Shown here one piece after another: positions 8,575 through 15,784 of a stretch of 39,574 bases of DNA. Each line of letters opens with the position of its first letter. Positions within the stretch are counted from its first letter, which is position 1. The notes below the pieces were generated by a model. That model saw nothing but the letters and a program-made list of their open reading frames with translations, did not search any database and had not been told where the DNA came from. A program made the position numbers and the translations under genes. Where the stretch lies: positions 1 to 39,574 of the forward strand of contig DXEB01000066.1 in NCBI GenBank assembly GCA_019115165.1. The letters are read 5' to 3'. The DNA is from Candidatus Anaerotignum merdipullorum (GTDB lineage: Bacteria; Bacillota; Clostridia; Lachnospirales; Anaerotignaceae).

Positions 8575-9187
8575 GTGGATTTTATTGGCTGCAGGGCTGA
8601 GTCGGCGATTTGGCGGGAATAAGCTGCTGTTTCCTGTGGATGGGAAGGCGATGTATCGGCATGGGTTTGAAAAGATGATTTCCCTTGCGCGTCGGCGAAA
8701 GGAGCGAGTGACGGTAGTGACTTCTAGCCATAGGATTGCGGAAGAAGTTCAGAAAGTGGCGGAGGTGGTCTGGAATCCCGCGCCGCAGAGAGGAATGAGT
8801 TCGTCCATACAATGTGCGTTGTTACACTTGGGCATACAGCAGGGGCGTGCGTATTTGTTTTTTGTGGCAGATCAACCATACTTGCCGGAGGTAGATTTGC
8901 ATGGATTTGTGGAAGGATTTCTCCGGTCCGGAAAACGGATGGGATGTGTGACGGATGGAGTAGTCTGGGGAAATCCCTGTATATTTTGTGCAGAGGCTGC
9001 ACAAGCGCTGTTTGCACTGCAAGGAGATGTTGGAGGGAAGGTGCTGCTGCGGAAAGAACCCAAACAAGTATATCAATACCGATGCATGGCACCGTTTGCG
9101 CTGTGGGATATTGATGAAACGTCGGATCTTACCAGAAAGCCGGATTTGGAACAAAAGAACGCGAATGAAAAAAACATATCACAGTAA
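8564..9187 (+). CDS. MobA-like molybdenum cofactor cytidylyltransferase
   Basis: This 207-residue nucleotidyltransferase has the family signature LLAAGLSRRFGGNK (residues 7-20) and ADQPYL around residue 105, where the aspartate is expected to bind metal. MocA/PucB-type enzymes of this family convert molybdopterin cofactor to its cytosine dinucleotide form or help load it into hydroxylases of the xanthine dehydrogenase family. Its 11-bp overlap with the large-subunit gene strongly supports that role. A terminator follows at 9258, making this the last gene of a four-gene operon. An XdhC-type maturation protein, often found with such enzymes, is not in the window. Confidence 0.85.
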   Translation: MQIEWILLAAGLSRRFGGNKLLFPVDGKAMYRHGFEKMISLARRRKERVTVVTSSHRIAEEVQKVAEVVWNPAPQRGMSSSIQCALLHLGIQQGRAYLFFVADQPYLPEVDLHGFVEGFLRSGKRMGCVTDGVVWGNPCIFCAEAAQALFALQGDVGGKVLLRKEPKQVYQYRCMAPFALWDIDETSDLTRKPDLEQKNANEKNISQ

Positions 9188-9257
9188 TTCAGTTCGTTGC
9201 AGAACGGAGACAGATGAAATTTTCTGAAGAGAGCTGCGTGTGCAACGACTGTAACAG

Positions 9258-9298
9258 CAGGGAACCATTCTGATGATGGAGAAAGGTTCCCTGTTTTT
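9258..9298 (+). terminator. Rho-independent terminator of the molybdenum hydroxylase operon
   Basis: CAGGGAACC (9258-9266) pairs perfectly with GGTTCCCTG (9285-9293), followed by five T residues. It lies 70 bp after the cytidylyltransferase stop. Confidence 0.85.
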
Positions 9299-9767
9299 AT
9301 GTCATAAAGAAAGATTATGTAAGGAATGCAACAAAAGGTGCATTTCCATGTTTGTCAAAAAAAGAGCAAGGCGCAGTTTTTGCGCATAGAAAGGATCGGG
9401 AATGCACCTGTGACGGAAAGGAGAGACAATGGAAACAGGCTGTAGCAAAAGGCGTTGGAGAGGGAAAAAGGCAGATTTTGTTGTGAAGTTGCAGTGCTGT
9501 GTTTAGATTGTATAAAGAAAGTGGAAAAAATATATTAAATTTTTAGCAAAAATATGTTTTTATGGTTTTGTGATGGAAGAAAAATGAGAAAAATACACAT
9601 TGCAGAGGGATTTGATGAGGAATATTTTGACAAAGTATATGTAAAAAACAATGTTTTTTTGGAAAAATATTGCATTTCAGGAAGAAACATGATACTTTTG
9701 TAAGATAACGTATAACAGCTGTAACGCGAATCTGCGACAGTGTAAATGCAGGAGAGGAGAACAGAAC
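9299..9767 (+). promoter_or_regulatory. Long leader region of the amino acid permease, with a structured element
   Basis: No gene is visible in this 469-bp stretch. AGGTGCATTTCC (9336-9347) pairs with GGGAATGCACCT (9398-9409) over 12 bp with one wobble, and encloses a small hairpin GCGCA...TGCGC (9371-9385). A promoter candidate TTGCAG (9489-9494) / TATAAA (9511-9516) with 16-bp spacing follows. The A/T-rich stretch 9517-9690 holds no other clear signal. The paired element lies upstream of that promoter, so it would only be in the permease mRNA if transcription began further left. I do not recognise a known riboswitch. Confidence 0.4.
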
Positions 9768-11126
9768 ATGCAGGATCAACTGGAAAAAAAATATGGACTT
9801 CTCATGGCGATTGCTATGGTAGTGGGAATTGTCATCGGCAGCGGTGTATTTTTTAAGGCAGAAAAAGTGCTGGTAACCACAGGCGGTGACTTGCCGCTTG
9901 GGATATTGGCTTGGTTTTTGGGCGGTTTGGTGATGATTATTTGCGCATATAATTTTGCGGTGATGGCAACGAAGTATGAAAAAGCCGGCGGTGTTGTGGA
10001 CTATGCGGAAGAAACCGTGGGGAAAGGATATGGGTATTATTTTGCATGGTTTATGGCGATGATTTATTTTCCGGCAATGACATCGGTTGTAGCATGGGTT
10101 GCCGCCAGATATACGGCAGTTTTGATTGGCTGGGATATTGGCGGAGCACAGACGATGACATTGACAGGAGTATATTTGATTGGCAGTTTTACGCTGAATG
10201 CTGTTTCCCCAAAACTGGCAGGAAAACTTCAAGTATCTACAACTGTGATCAAGCTAATTCCGCTGGGTTTGATGGCGATTTTCGGAACGATCTACGGTTT
10301 GCGCACTGGGATTATGATTGAAAACTTTACGGCGGAACCATTGATTGAAGTGGGAGGCAGCCCGCTATTTACTGCGGTAGTTGGTACATGCTTTGCTTAT
10401 GAAGGTTGGATCTGTGCGACCAGCATCAATGCGGAACTGAGGGACTCAAAAAAGAATTTACCAAAAGCCTTGATGTTTGGCTCTGCTTTTGTTGTCTTAA
10501 TTTATATGCTGTATTATATTGGCTTGGCAGGGGCGGTTGAAAACGCAGTTATGATGGAAAATGGAGAAACCGGTGCAAAAATTGCTTTTTCCAATGTATT
10601 TTCTAATGTAGGCGGAGTGCTGTTGTTTGTATTTGTGGTTATTTCTGGTCTGGGTTCTTTGAATGGCTTGATGTTAGGTTGTACCCGTGCGTTTTATGCA
10701 ATGGCCATTCGTGAGGAAGGACCTACCCCTAAGGTATTCCAAGGTGTGGACAAAGTGACCAATATGCCGACCAATTCTGCGGCAATGGGATTGTTGATGG
10801 CATCTCTTTGGCTGTTATATTTCTATGGTGCAAATTTGGCGGAAACACCATGGTTTGGAAATTTTAGCTTTGACAGTTCGGAATTGCCAATTATTACGAT
10901 TTATCTGATGTATATCCCTATTTTTTTGATGCAGATCAAAAAAGAAACTTCTTTGCCGACCTTCCAGCGTTTTGTGATGCCGGTACTAGGGATTTTTGCC
11001 TGCCTGTTTATGGTATTGGCAGCCATTGTGTCTTTGTCAGATAAAATTATTTATTATGGTATTTTATTTGCGGCAATTATGCTAATTGGCGGATGTGTGC
11101 GTCATTATGGGCATGAGAGAAAATAA
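9768..11126 (+). CDS. APC-superfamily amino acid permease
   Basis: This 452-residue integral membrane protein has about 12 hydrophobic segments. The first helix contains VVGIVIGSGVFF (about residues 18-29), the glycine-rich unwound segment that binds the substrate backbone in the amino acid-polyamine-organocation superfamily. The helix 6 region VVGTCFAYEGW (about 204-214) also fits the LAT/APA-like branch. Start is the ATG at 9768 after GGAGAGGAG. Transport is by proton coupling or exchange in the cytoplasmic membrane; the amino acid cannot be assigned. It is monocistronic as far as can be seen, with 232 bp before the next gene and no clear terminator there. Confidence 0.88.
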   Translation: MQDQLEKKYGLLMAIAMVVGIVIGSGVFFKAEKVLVTTGGDLPLGILAWFLGGLVMIICAYNFAVMATKYEKAGGVVDYAEETVGKGYGYYFAWFMAMIYFPAMTSVVAWVAARYTAVLIGWDIGGAQTMTLTGVYLIGSFTLNAVSPKLAGKLQVSTTVIKLIPLGLMAIFGTIYGLRTGIMIENFTAEPLIEVGGSPLFTAVVGTCFAYEGWICATSINAELRDSKKNLPKALMFGSAFVVLIYMLYYIGLAGAVENAVMMENGETGAKIAFSNVFSNVGGVLLFVFVVISGLGSLNGLMLGCTRAFYAMAIREEGPTPKVFQGVDKVTNMPTNSAAMGLLMASLWLLYFYGANLAETPWFGNFSFDSSELPIITIYLMYIPIFLMQIKKETSLPTFQRFVMPVLGIFACLFMVLAAIVSLSDKIIYYGILFAAIMLIGGCVRHYGHERK

Positions 11127-11358
11127 ACGCTGTAGGAATGTCAGATGGTTGGTAGAAAGCAAAGAGTGGGCATCATCATATAGAGACTTTTTTCATTTAG
11201 GCGGCGAAGCAGTCTGATGGAAGAAAGGAATCTATGACACATTCATCTTATTCCATCTTTGGTTTCATTTCTGATGTTTTTGGATGGCGTGGTCCCCAAA
11301 ATGGATGTTGCTGCCGAGAAGTTTTTGTGTAATGGAACGAAAGAAAAGAGGGATTCTG

Positions 11359-12438
11359 ATGAGATACGTCATCAAAGATGAAGCATTTCGGTTTCAGTCT
11401 GCATTTGATACGGAAACGGGTGCATATGTACGGACAGGTATTTTAGATGAAACGGGGAAAGATACCGGCGTGGATCCGTTTATGGCATCCTTTCCGCATT
11501 TGATGGATGTGGGGATTATGGGGCACTGCATTCATGGAAAAACAGGGCTTTGCGCCAAGGCTGGGATTGGATGCTATCAAAGCGGGCGTTGGGTGGAGGA
11601 GCCAAATATGACGGCGGCAAATTTTCGCTGGATTGCAGAACAGGCAAAAGGTCGTTGCAATCAGTTTGCCCTTGGCGGTCGAGGAGACCCGGATCAGCAC
11701 GAACAGTTTGCGGAGATTTTGCAGATTTGCCGGGAAAATCAGTTGGTACCCAATTTTACAACGTCCGGCTATGGAATGACTTCGGAAATCGCGGCGCTTT
11801 GCAAGCAATATTGCGGTGCGGTAGCGGTCAGCTGGTACCGCAGCAGTTATACCTTACAGGCGATACAGCAATTATTAGATGCAGGCGTGAAAACAAATAT
11901 TCATTATGTATTGGGGCAAAACAGCATAGAGGAAGCCATAGAACGGCTGCGGAAGAATGATTTTCCGAAGGGCATCAATGCGGTGATTTTCCTTTTGCAT
12001 AAGCCAGTGGGGCAGGGGACCGCAGAAAATGTGCTTTCGGCAGATGACCCAAGGGTGAAAGATTTCTTTGCGCAGGTAGACACCCAGCATACGTTTAAAG
12101 TGGGGATGGACAGCTGTCATGTGCCGGGAGCGGTGAATTTTTGCAGGAAGATTCACCCGGCTTCTTTGGATACCTGTGAAGGCGGCAGATTCAGCTGTTA
12201 TATCAGTGCGGATCTGCAGATGATGCCATGCAGCTTTGACCAGGAAAAGAAATATGCGGTTTCCCTGCGGACGCATACCATAGAGGAAGCATGGAACAGT
12301 CAGGCGTTTACGCGGTTCCGCAATCGGATGCTTGGCGCTTGCCCGGCATGCGAAAAGCGGGAACTTTGTATGGGTGGATGCCCGTTGATGCGGGAAATTG
12401 TGCTTTGCAGCCGTTCGACCAAGCAATATATAGAATAA
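11359..12438 (+). CDS. Radical SAM/SPASM-domain protein with a CX7CX6C N-terminal cysteine motif
   Basis: This 359-residue protein ends in a clear SPASM domain: C273, C280, C291, then C328-x2-C331-x5-C337-x3-C341 and C350, the pattern that binds auxiliary [4Fe-4S] clusters in peptide-modifying radical SAM enzymes. The N-terminal half lacks the standard CX3CX2C motif. Instead C57, C65 and C72 (CX7CX6C, within GHCIHGKTGLC and GCYQSG) sit where the SAM cluster is expected. GGRGD (106-110) resembles the SAM-binding GGE region, and the following barrel-like strands (NFTTSGYG, VAVSWY, IHYVLGQ) fit. The start at 11359 follows AGAGGGA; an upstream in-frame ATG at 11284 lacks a ribosome site. It lies 13 bp before the first MKIRTDF gene, so co-expression is likely. 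The substrate is unknown. Confidence 0.8.
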   Translation: MRYVIKDEAFRFQSAFDTETGAYVRTGILDETGKDTGVDPFMASFPHLMDVGIMGHCIHGKTGLCAKAGIGCYQSGRWVEEPNMTAANFRWIAEQAKGRCNQFALGGRGDPDQHEQFAEILQICRENQLVPNFTTSGYGMTSEIAALCKQYCGAVAVSWYRSSYTLQAIQQLLDAGVKTNIHYVLGQNSIEEAIERLRKNDFPKGINAVIFLLHKPVGQGTAENVLSADDPRVKDFFAQVDTQHTFKVGMDSCHVPGAVNFCRKIHPASLDTCEGGRFSCYISADLQMMPCSFDQEKKYAVSLRTHTIEEAWNSQAFTRFRNRMLGACPACEKRELCMGGCPLMREIVLCSRSTKQYIE

Positions 12439-12451
12439 GGGGGAAAATTAT

Positions 12452-12940
12452 ATGAAAATCAGAACAGATTTTGTCACCAATTCCAGCAGCAGTTCCTTTG
12501 GGATTATCCACATCAAGAGCAAAGCTCTCGGAGAGTTTCTTGAGAAGTACCGAAACGCTGATATTCCCTGGACGACGGATTTTATAATAGATAATGATAT
12601 GATCCATATTGAAGATATGGATGACATATTTGTGCCGAAGAATCCGACCCGTGTGGAGGAAGTACTGTTTGCCTTGCTGGATATGCTGGCTGGGGTCAAT
12701 TTAGAAGATGTGGAATCGCCGGAGTTCCCGGAACATTATGATTACAGCGAAGAACAGGTGAAGATGCTTCTGGAAGCGAATAAAAGGGTGAAAGAACTGA
12801 CCGATTCTATCAAGACAGTGGACTGGCATACCGGTATTGCAGAATGGGGGATGGACGAGGAAGAGGAAGCGGAAAGCGGCAGCGACGCTATTTTTCGTTA
12901 CGATCGTGAGAAGAAAATCAGCGAGTATGAGATGTTCTGA
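12452..12940 (+). CDS. MKIRTDFVTNSSSSSF-family protein, type A copy 1
   Basis: This 162-residue, strongly acidic protein has unknown function. Residues 1-16 read MKIRTDFVTNSSSSSF, identical in three other proteins of this locus. The rest (IHIKSKALGEFLEKY..., LTDSIKTVDWHTG..., FRYDREKKISEYE) is homologous to the protein at 15236-15727 but not to the two copies in between. There is no signal peptide, membrane segment or cysteine, so it should be cytoplasmic. It starts 13 bp after the radical SAM gene behind AAGGGGGA. A 171-bp gap with only a 19-codon frame separates it from the next copy. The shared N-terminus may be a recognition handle for the neighbouring enzyme (inference). Confidence 0.85.
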   Translation: MKIRTDFVTNSSSSSFGIIHIKSKALGEFLEKYRNADIPWTTDFIIDNDMIHIEDMDDIFVPKNPTRVEEVLFALLDMLAGVNLEDVESPEFPEHYDYSEEQVKMLLEANKRVKELTDSIKTVDWHTGIAEWGMDEEEEAESGSDAIFRYDREKKISEYEMF

Positions 12941-13111
12941 GAAAATAAGAATTGTCACGCCAAAAGATTTAGCCTTCTCATGGAGTACTTCACGCAGATA
13001 GGATGGAAGTTGGTAAAGTTCGCGGGATTATCTGAATGATTATCAGGAAAAAGACATTGCGTAACATATAAACGAAATGGAAATGAAGTCAAAGAGAAAG
13101 AGGGAGTAAAA

Positions 13112-13615
13112 ATGAAAATCAGAACAGATTTTGTTACCAATTCCAGCAGCAGCAGCTTTACATTGAACCTGATGATAGAATTGAAAAATGGAAAAAAGCT
13201 GAGCTATGAGGCTTTGGGCTATGAAGAACCGTTCGAACCGGGAGAATATGAAGAAGTTTCCGCAACGCTCAGCCCGAAGGAGCTGGCGGAGTGTCCCGAT
13301 ATTGCGGCACTGGTGGACATGCTCAAAGGCGGCATCGAATGCTGCGGAAAGCCGATTTTAACGGACAATAGTAGATTTATCAAAAAAATCAGAAAGATCC
13401 CTTCTATGCAGGAGATTGCCAAAATTTCCGTCGAAGGGACGGAATCGTATGGCTTGGTAGAAGAATATACGCAAGAATACACTTATGATTGTGAAACGAA
13501 AGCTTATACAAAGTGGGTTAGCGGCGAGGAAATGGAAGACATTGATGGCGCGCGGGGAGGAAGCCTGTATGTGCCTGACGCGGGTGTGGCAGAGAACGAA
13601 GAAGATTACAAATAA
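13112..13615 (+). CDS. MKIRTDFVTNSSSSSF-family protein, type B copy 1 (loses its repeat tail to a stop codon)
   Basis: This 167-residue acidic protein shares the invariant 16-residue N-terminus. Its body (TLNLMIELKNGKKLSYEALG...) is very similar to the first 155 residues of the protein at 14148-15155. In that relative the body runs on into leucine-rich repeats. Here a TAA at 13613-13615 ends the frame, yet the same frame beyond the stop still encodes recognisable repeat sequence (VLVRYNGGGGQVTIPDG). It is therefore either a truncated derivative or a body domain that works alone. The ribosome site is AGAGGGAG. Function is unknown. Confidence 0.8.
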   Translation: MKIRTDFVTNSSSSSFTLNLMIELKNGKKLSYEALGYEEPFEPGEYEEVSATLSPKELAECPDIAALVDMLKGGIECCGKPILTDNSRFIKKIRKIPSMQEIAKISVEGTESYGLVEEYTQEYTYDCETKAYTKWVSGEEMEDIDGARGGSLYVPDAGVAENEEDYK

Positions 13616-14115
13616 AAGGAGAACGGAAAGAAATTCGTAATCAAAAAAAGAGTACTAGTGCGTTACAATGGCGGAGGCGGACAGGTAACTATACCAGACG
13701 GGGTGCAGGAAATTGCGTCAGGCGCGTTTGCTGAAAGTAAAAATCTGAATAAAATTATTTTACCGACAAGTCTGACAACGATTCGTGATGCGCGTTTTCG
13801 GGCTGTGATGTGGCGACTGTCGTGATCTGGAGTGAAGTGAAAGAGATACTGCATGCCTTCGAGAATTGCATGAATTTAAAGGGAATCGTGATTTCAGGTG
13901 AAACCACAGAAATTGCGGCGAAAGCCTTTGTTGGATGTAAAAACTTTGAAGTTGTCATACTTCCCGAGAGCGTGACACAAATCAGTGAAGACGCTTTTGA
14001 AGGGTGCCCGGAGGTTACCATTTTCGCCCCGGGAGGATCTTATGCGGAACAGTTTGCCGGGGAACAGGGATTTGCGTTTGTGGACGTAAATGAACTTAAG
14101 AGAAAAAGTAAATAA
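13616..14115 (+). pseudogene. Decayed leucine-rich-repeat tail of the preceding gene
   Basis: Translation past the stop at 13613 gives repeat units like those of the intact copy at 14690-15155 (QVTIPDGVQEIASGAF, NLNKIILPTSLTTIRD), in the same frame as the upstream gene. Near 13790-13800 one base appears to be missing. After shifting frame the repeats resume (FSGCDVATVVIW, NLKGIVISGETTEIAAKAF, FEVVILPESVTQISEDAF) and end with the typical BspA-like cap APGGSYAEQFAGEQGFAFV. So this was a fusion like its neighbour, broken by a stop and a one-base deletion. The frame from 13810 could start only at a GTG without a ribosome site. Confidence 0.75.
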
Positions 14116-14147
14116 CAGAATATAAAGGTAAAAAGGAGGTCTGTTTT

Positions 14148-15155
14148 ATGAAGATCCGAACAGATTTTGTTACCAATTCCAGCAGCAGCAGCTTTACATT
14201 GAACCTGATGATAGAATTGAAAGATGGAAAAAAGCTGAGATATGAGGCTTTGGGTTATGAAGAACCGTTCGGACCGGGGGAATATGCGGAAGTTTCCGCA
14301 ATGCTTAGCCCGAAGGAGCTGGCGGAGTGTCCCGATATCGCGAAGCTGGTGGACATGCTCAAAGACTCCATCGAATGCTACGGAGAGCCGATTTTAACGG
14401 ATGACGACAAATTTATCCAAAAAGTCAAAAAGATTCCATCTATGCAGGAGATTGCCAAAATTGCCGTTGCCGGGACAGAAATATATGATCCGGAAAATGA
14501 ATATGCCCAGGTGTATACGTATGATTGTATGACACAGGCGTATACCTGTAAAATCGACGGGGAGCAATGGGGTGCCATAAACGGAGCTTCCGGCGGGGAT
14601 TTATATGTGCCGGATCGCAAACTGGCGAAAGAATCAAATGAAATGAATGAAGCGGATGAATTACAGGAAAAAGAGGAATTTGTGGTCGAATATGATGTGC
14701 TGGTGCGTTACACTGGTGAAGGCGGACAGGTGACCATACCGGACGGGGTGCGGGAAATTGGCTCGGATGCTTTTGATGATTGTCTTGAGAATCTGACGGG
14801 CATTACCTTCCCGGAGGGGTTTACAACCATTCAGGAACAGGCGTTTGTAAGCACTGCACTGACTTCCGTGACCATTCCCGGCAGCGTAAAAGAGATTCCT
14901 CCAGCTGCGTTTATGGCTTGTGTGGACTTAACAGAAGTGATCCTGTTAGAAGGGGTTGAGGAGATTGCGTATGACGCATTTGCCGATTGTGAAAGCCTGC
15001 ATGATGTTACACTACCGGCGAGTGTGACGAAGATTTACGACTGTGCGCATGGCTATTCGTTTTTTGGATGTCCGCAGTTCACCATTCATGCGCCTGCGGG
15101 ATCTTATGCGGAGCAATTTGCCAAAGAGAAGGGGCATCCATTTGAAGCGCTGTAA
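14148..15155 (+). CDS. MKIRTDFVTNSSSSSF-family protein, type B copy 2, fused to leucine-rich repeats
   Basis: This 335-residue protein has three parts. Residues 1-16 are the invariant N-terminus. Residues 17 to about 160 form the type B body. Residues of about 185-335 are BspA-like (LRR_5) leucine-rich repeats of about 22-23 residues, with repeated I(P/T)...V.EI...AF..C units (QVTIPDGVREIGSDAF, SVTIPGSVKEIPPAAF, DVTLPASVTKIY) and a final cap APAGSYAEQFAKEKGHPFEAL. Such repeats usually bind proteins and are often on the cell surface, but there is no signal peptide here, so this one should be intracellular unless exported by another route. An AAAGGAGGT site precedes the start. It is the only intact B fusion; its neighbour upstream is the decayed version. 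Confidence 0.85.
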   Translation: MKIRTDFVTNSSSSSFTLNLMIELKDGKKLRYEALGYEEPFGPGEYAEVSAMLSPKELAECPDIAKLVDMLKDSIECYGEPILTDDDKFIQKVKKIPSMQEIAKIAVAGTEIYDPENEYAQVYTYDCMTQAYTCKIDGEQWGAINGASGGDLYVPDRKLAKESNEMNEADELQEKEEFVVEYDVLVRYTGEGGQVTIPDGVREIGSDAFDDCLENLTGITFPEGFTTIQEQAFVSTALTSVTIPGSVKEIPPAAFMACVDLTEVILLEGVEEIAYDAFADCESLHDVTLPASVTKIYDCAHGYSFFGCPQFTIHAPAGSYAEQFAKEKGHPFEAL

Positions 15156-15235
15156 GGGGCGGAAGCGGAACGCAGGATGGGCGATACATCGGCAAAAAGC
15201 GTCTGATGCAGGAGGAAAAAAGGAAGGGATGTTTT

Positions 15236-15727
15236 ATGAAAATCCGAACAGATTTTGTCACCAATTCCAGCAGCAGTTCATTTGCGGTCATTCATATGAA
15301 AAGTAAGGAAATTGCGAAATTGCTGGAAAAATATCGAGATGCGGATATTCCCTGGAATGTGATGTTTGAAGTGGAAGGGGACGAGATTGATATCGACCCG
15401 GAGGATTTTATGTCCCCGCAAGACCCGACGAAAGTAGAGGAAGTACTGGAGTGTCTGTTGATGCTGCTGGCAGAAGTGAATCTCGAGGACGTTTCATCAC
15501 CTGATTTTCCGAAAGGATTTTATTATTATAATGAAGACCAAGTAGCGTTGATGCAAGAGGCATTTGAAAACCGGAAACACTTGACCGATTCCATACAGTC
15601 GGTATCATGGGACGCAGGGCTTTGGGTACCGCCGGAAGAAGAAGGAGAACTGCAAAATACCCATGTACGATTTTTCTATGACCGGGAAAAAGGCAGTTCT
15701 GAATTTGTGGAAGACGCAGAATGGTGA
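15236..15727 (+). CDS. MKIRTDFVTNSSSSSF-family protein, type A copy 2
   Basis: This 163-residue acidic protein is homologous along its length to the protein at 12452-12940. Shared blocks are FxVIHxKSK, LLEKYRDADIPW, DPTKVEEVLECLL, VNLEDVSSPDFP, HLTDSIQSVSW and FFYDREK. The invariant 16-residue N-terminus is present. The start at 15236 follows AGGAAGGG; an in-frame ATG 30 bp upstream has no ribosome site and would place residues ahead of the shared N-terminus. Function is unknown, with no membrane segment or signal peptide. Together the four genes read A-B-B-A along the strand. Confidence 0.85.
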   Translation: MKIRTDFVTNSSSSSFAVIHMKSKEIAKLLEKYRDADIPWNVMFEVEGDEIDIDPEDFMSPQDPTKVEEVLECLLMLLAEVNLEDVSSPDFPKGFYYYNEDQVALMQEAFENRKHLTDSIQSVSWDAGLWVPPEEEGELQNTHVRFFYDREKGSSEFVEDAEW

Positions 15728-15784
15728 TTGGCGGACAACATTGGAAAGAGGACGCCGCAGATAAAATTTTAAGGAGGGACGTGC

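Noticed and set aside
9336-9516. Riboswitch (glycine, lysine or tetrahydrofolate) ahead of the amino acid permease
   Set aside because: The paired element lacks the conserved core sequences of these classes as I know them; kept only as an unnamed structure.
11284-11358. 25-codon N-terminal extension of the radical SAM protein
   Set aside because: No ribosome site at 11284, unrelated-looking residues, and a good AGAGGGA before the ATG at 11359.
13810-14115. Separate 101-codon gene starting at GTG 13810
   Set aside because: No ribosome site, and its sequence continues the interrupted repeats of the upstream frame, so it is a pseudogene fragment.
12452-15283. CRISPR-like or mobile repeat explanation for the repeated MKIRTDF coding block
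   Set aside because: The repeats are 48 nt, always at gene starts with their own ribosome sites, unevenly spaced, and differ only at silent positions; no transposase or terminal repeats are seen.
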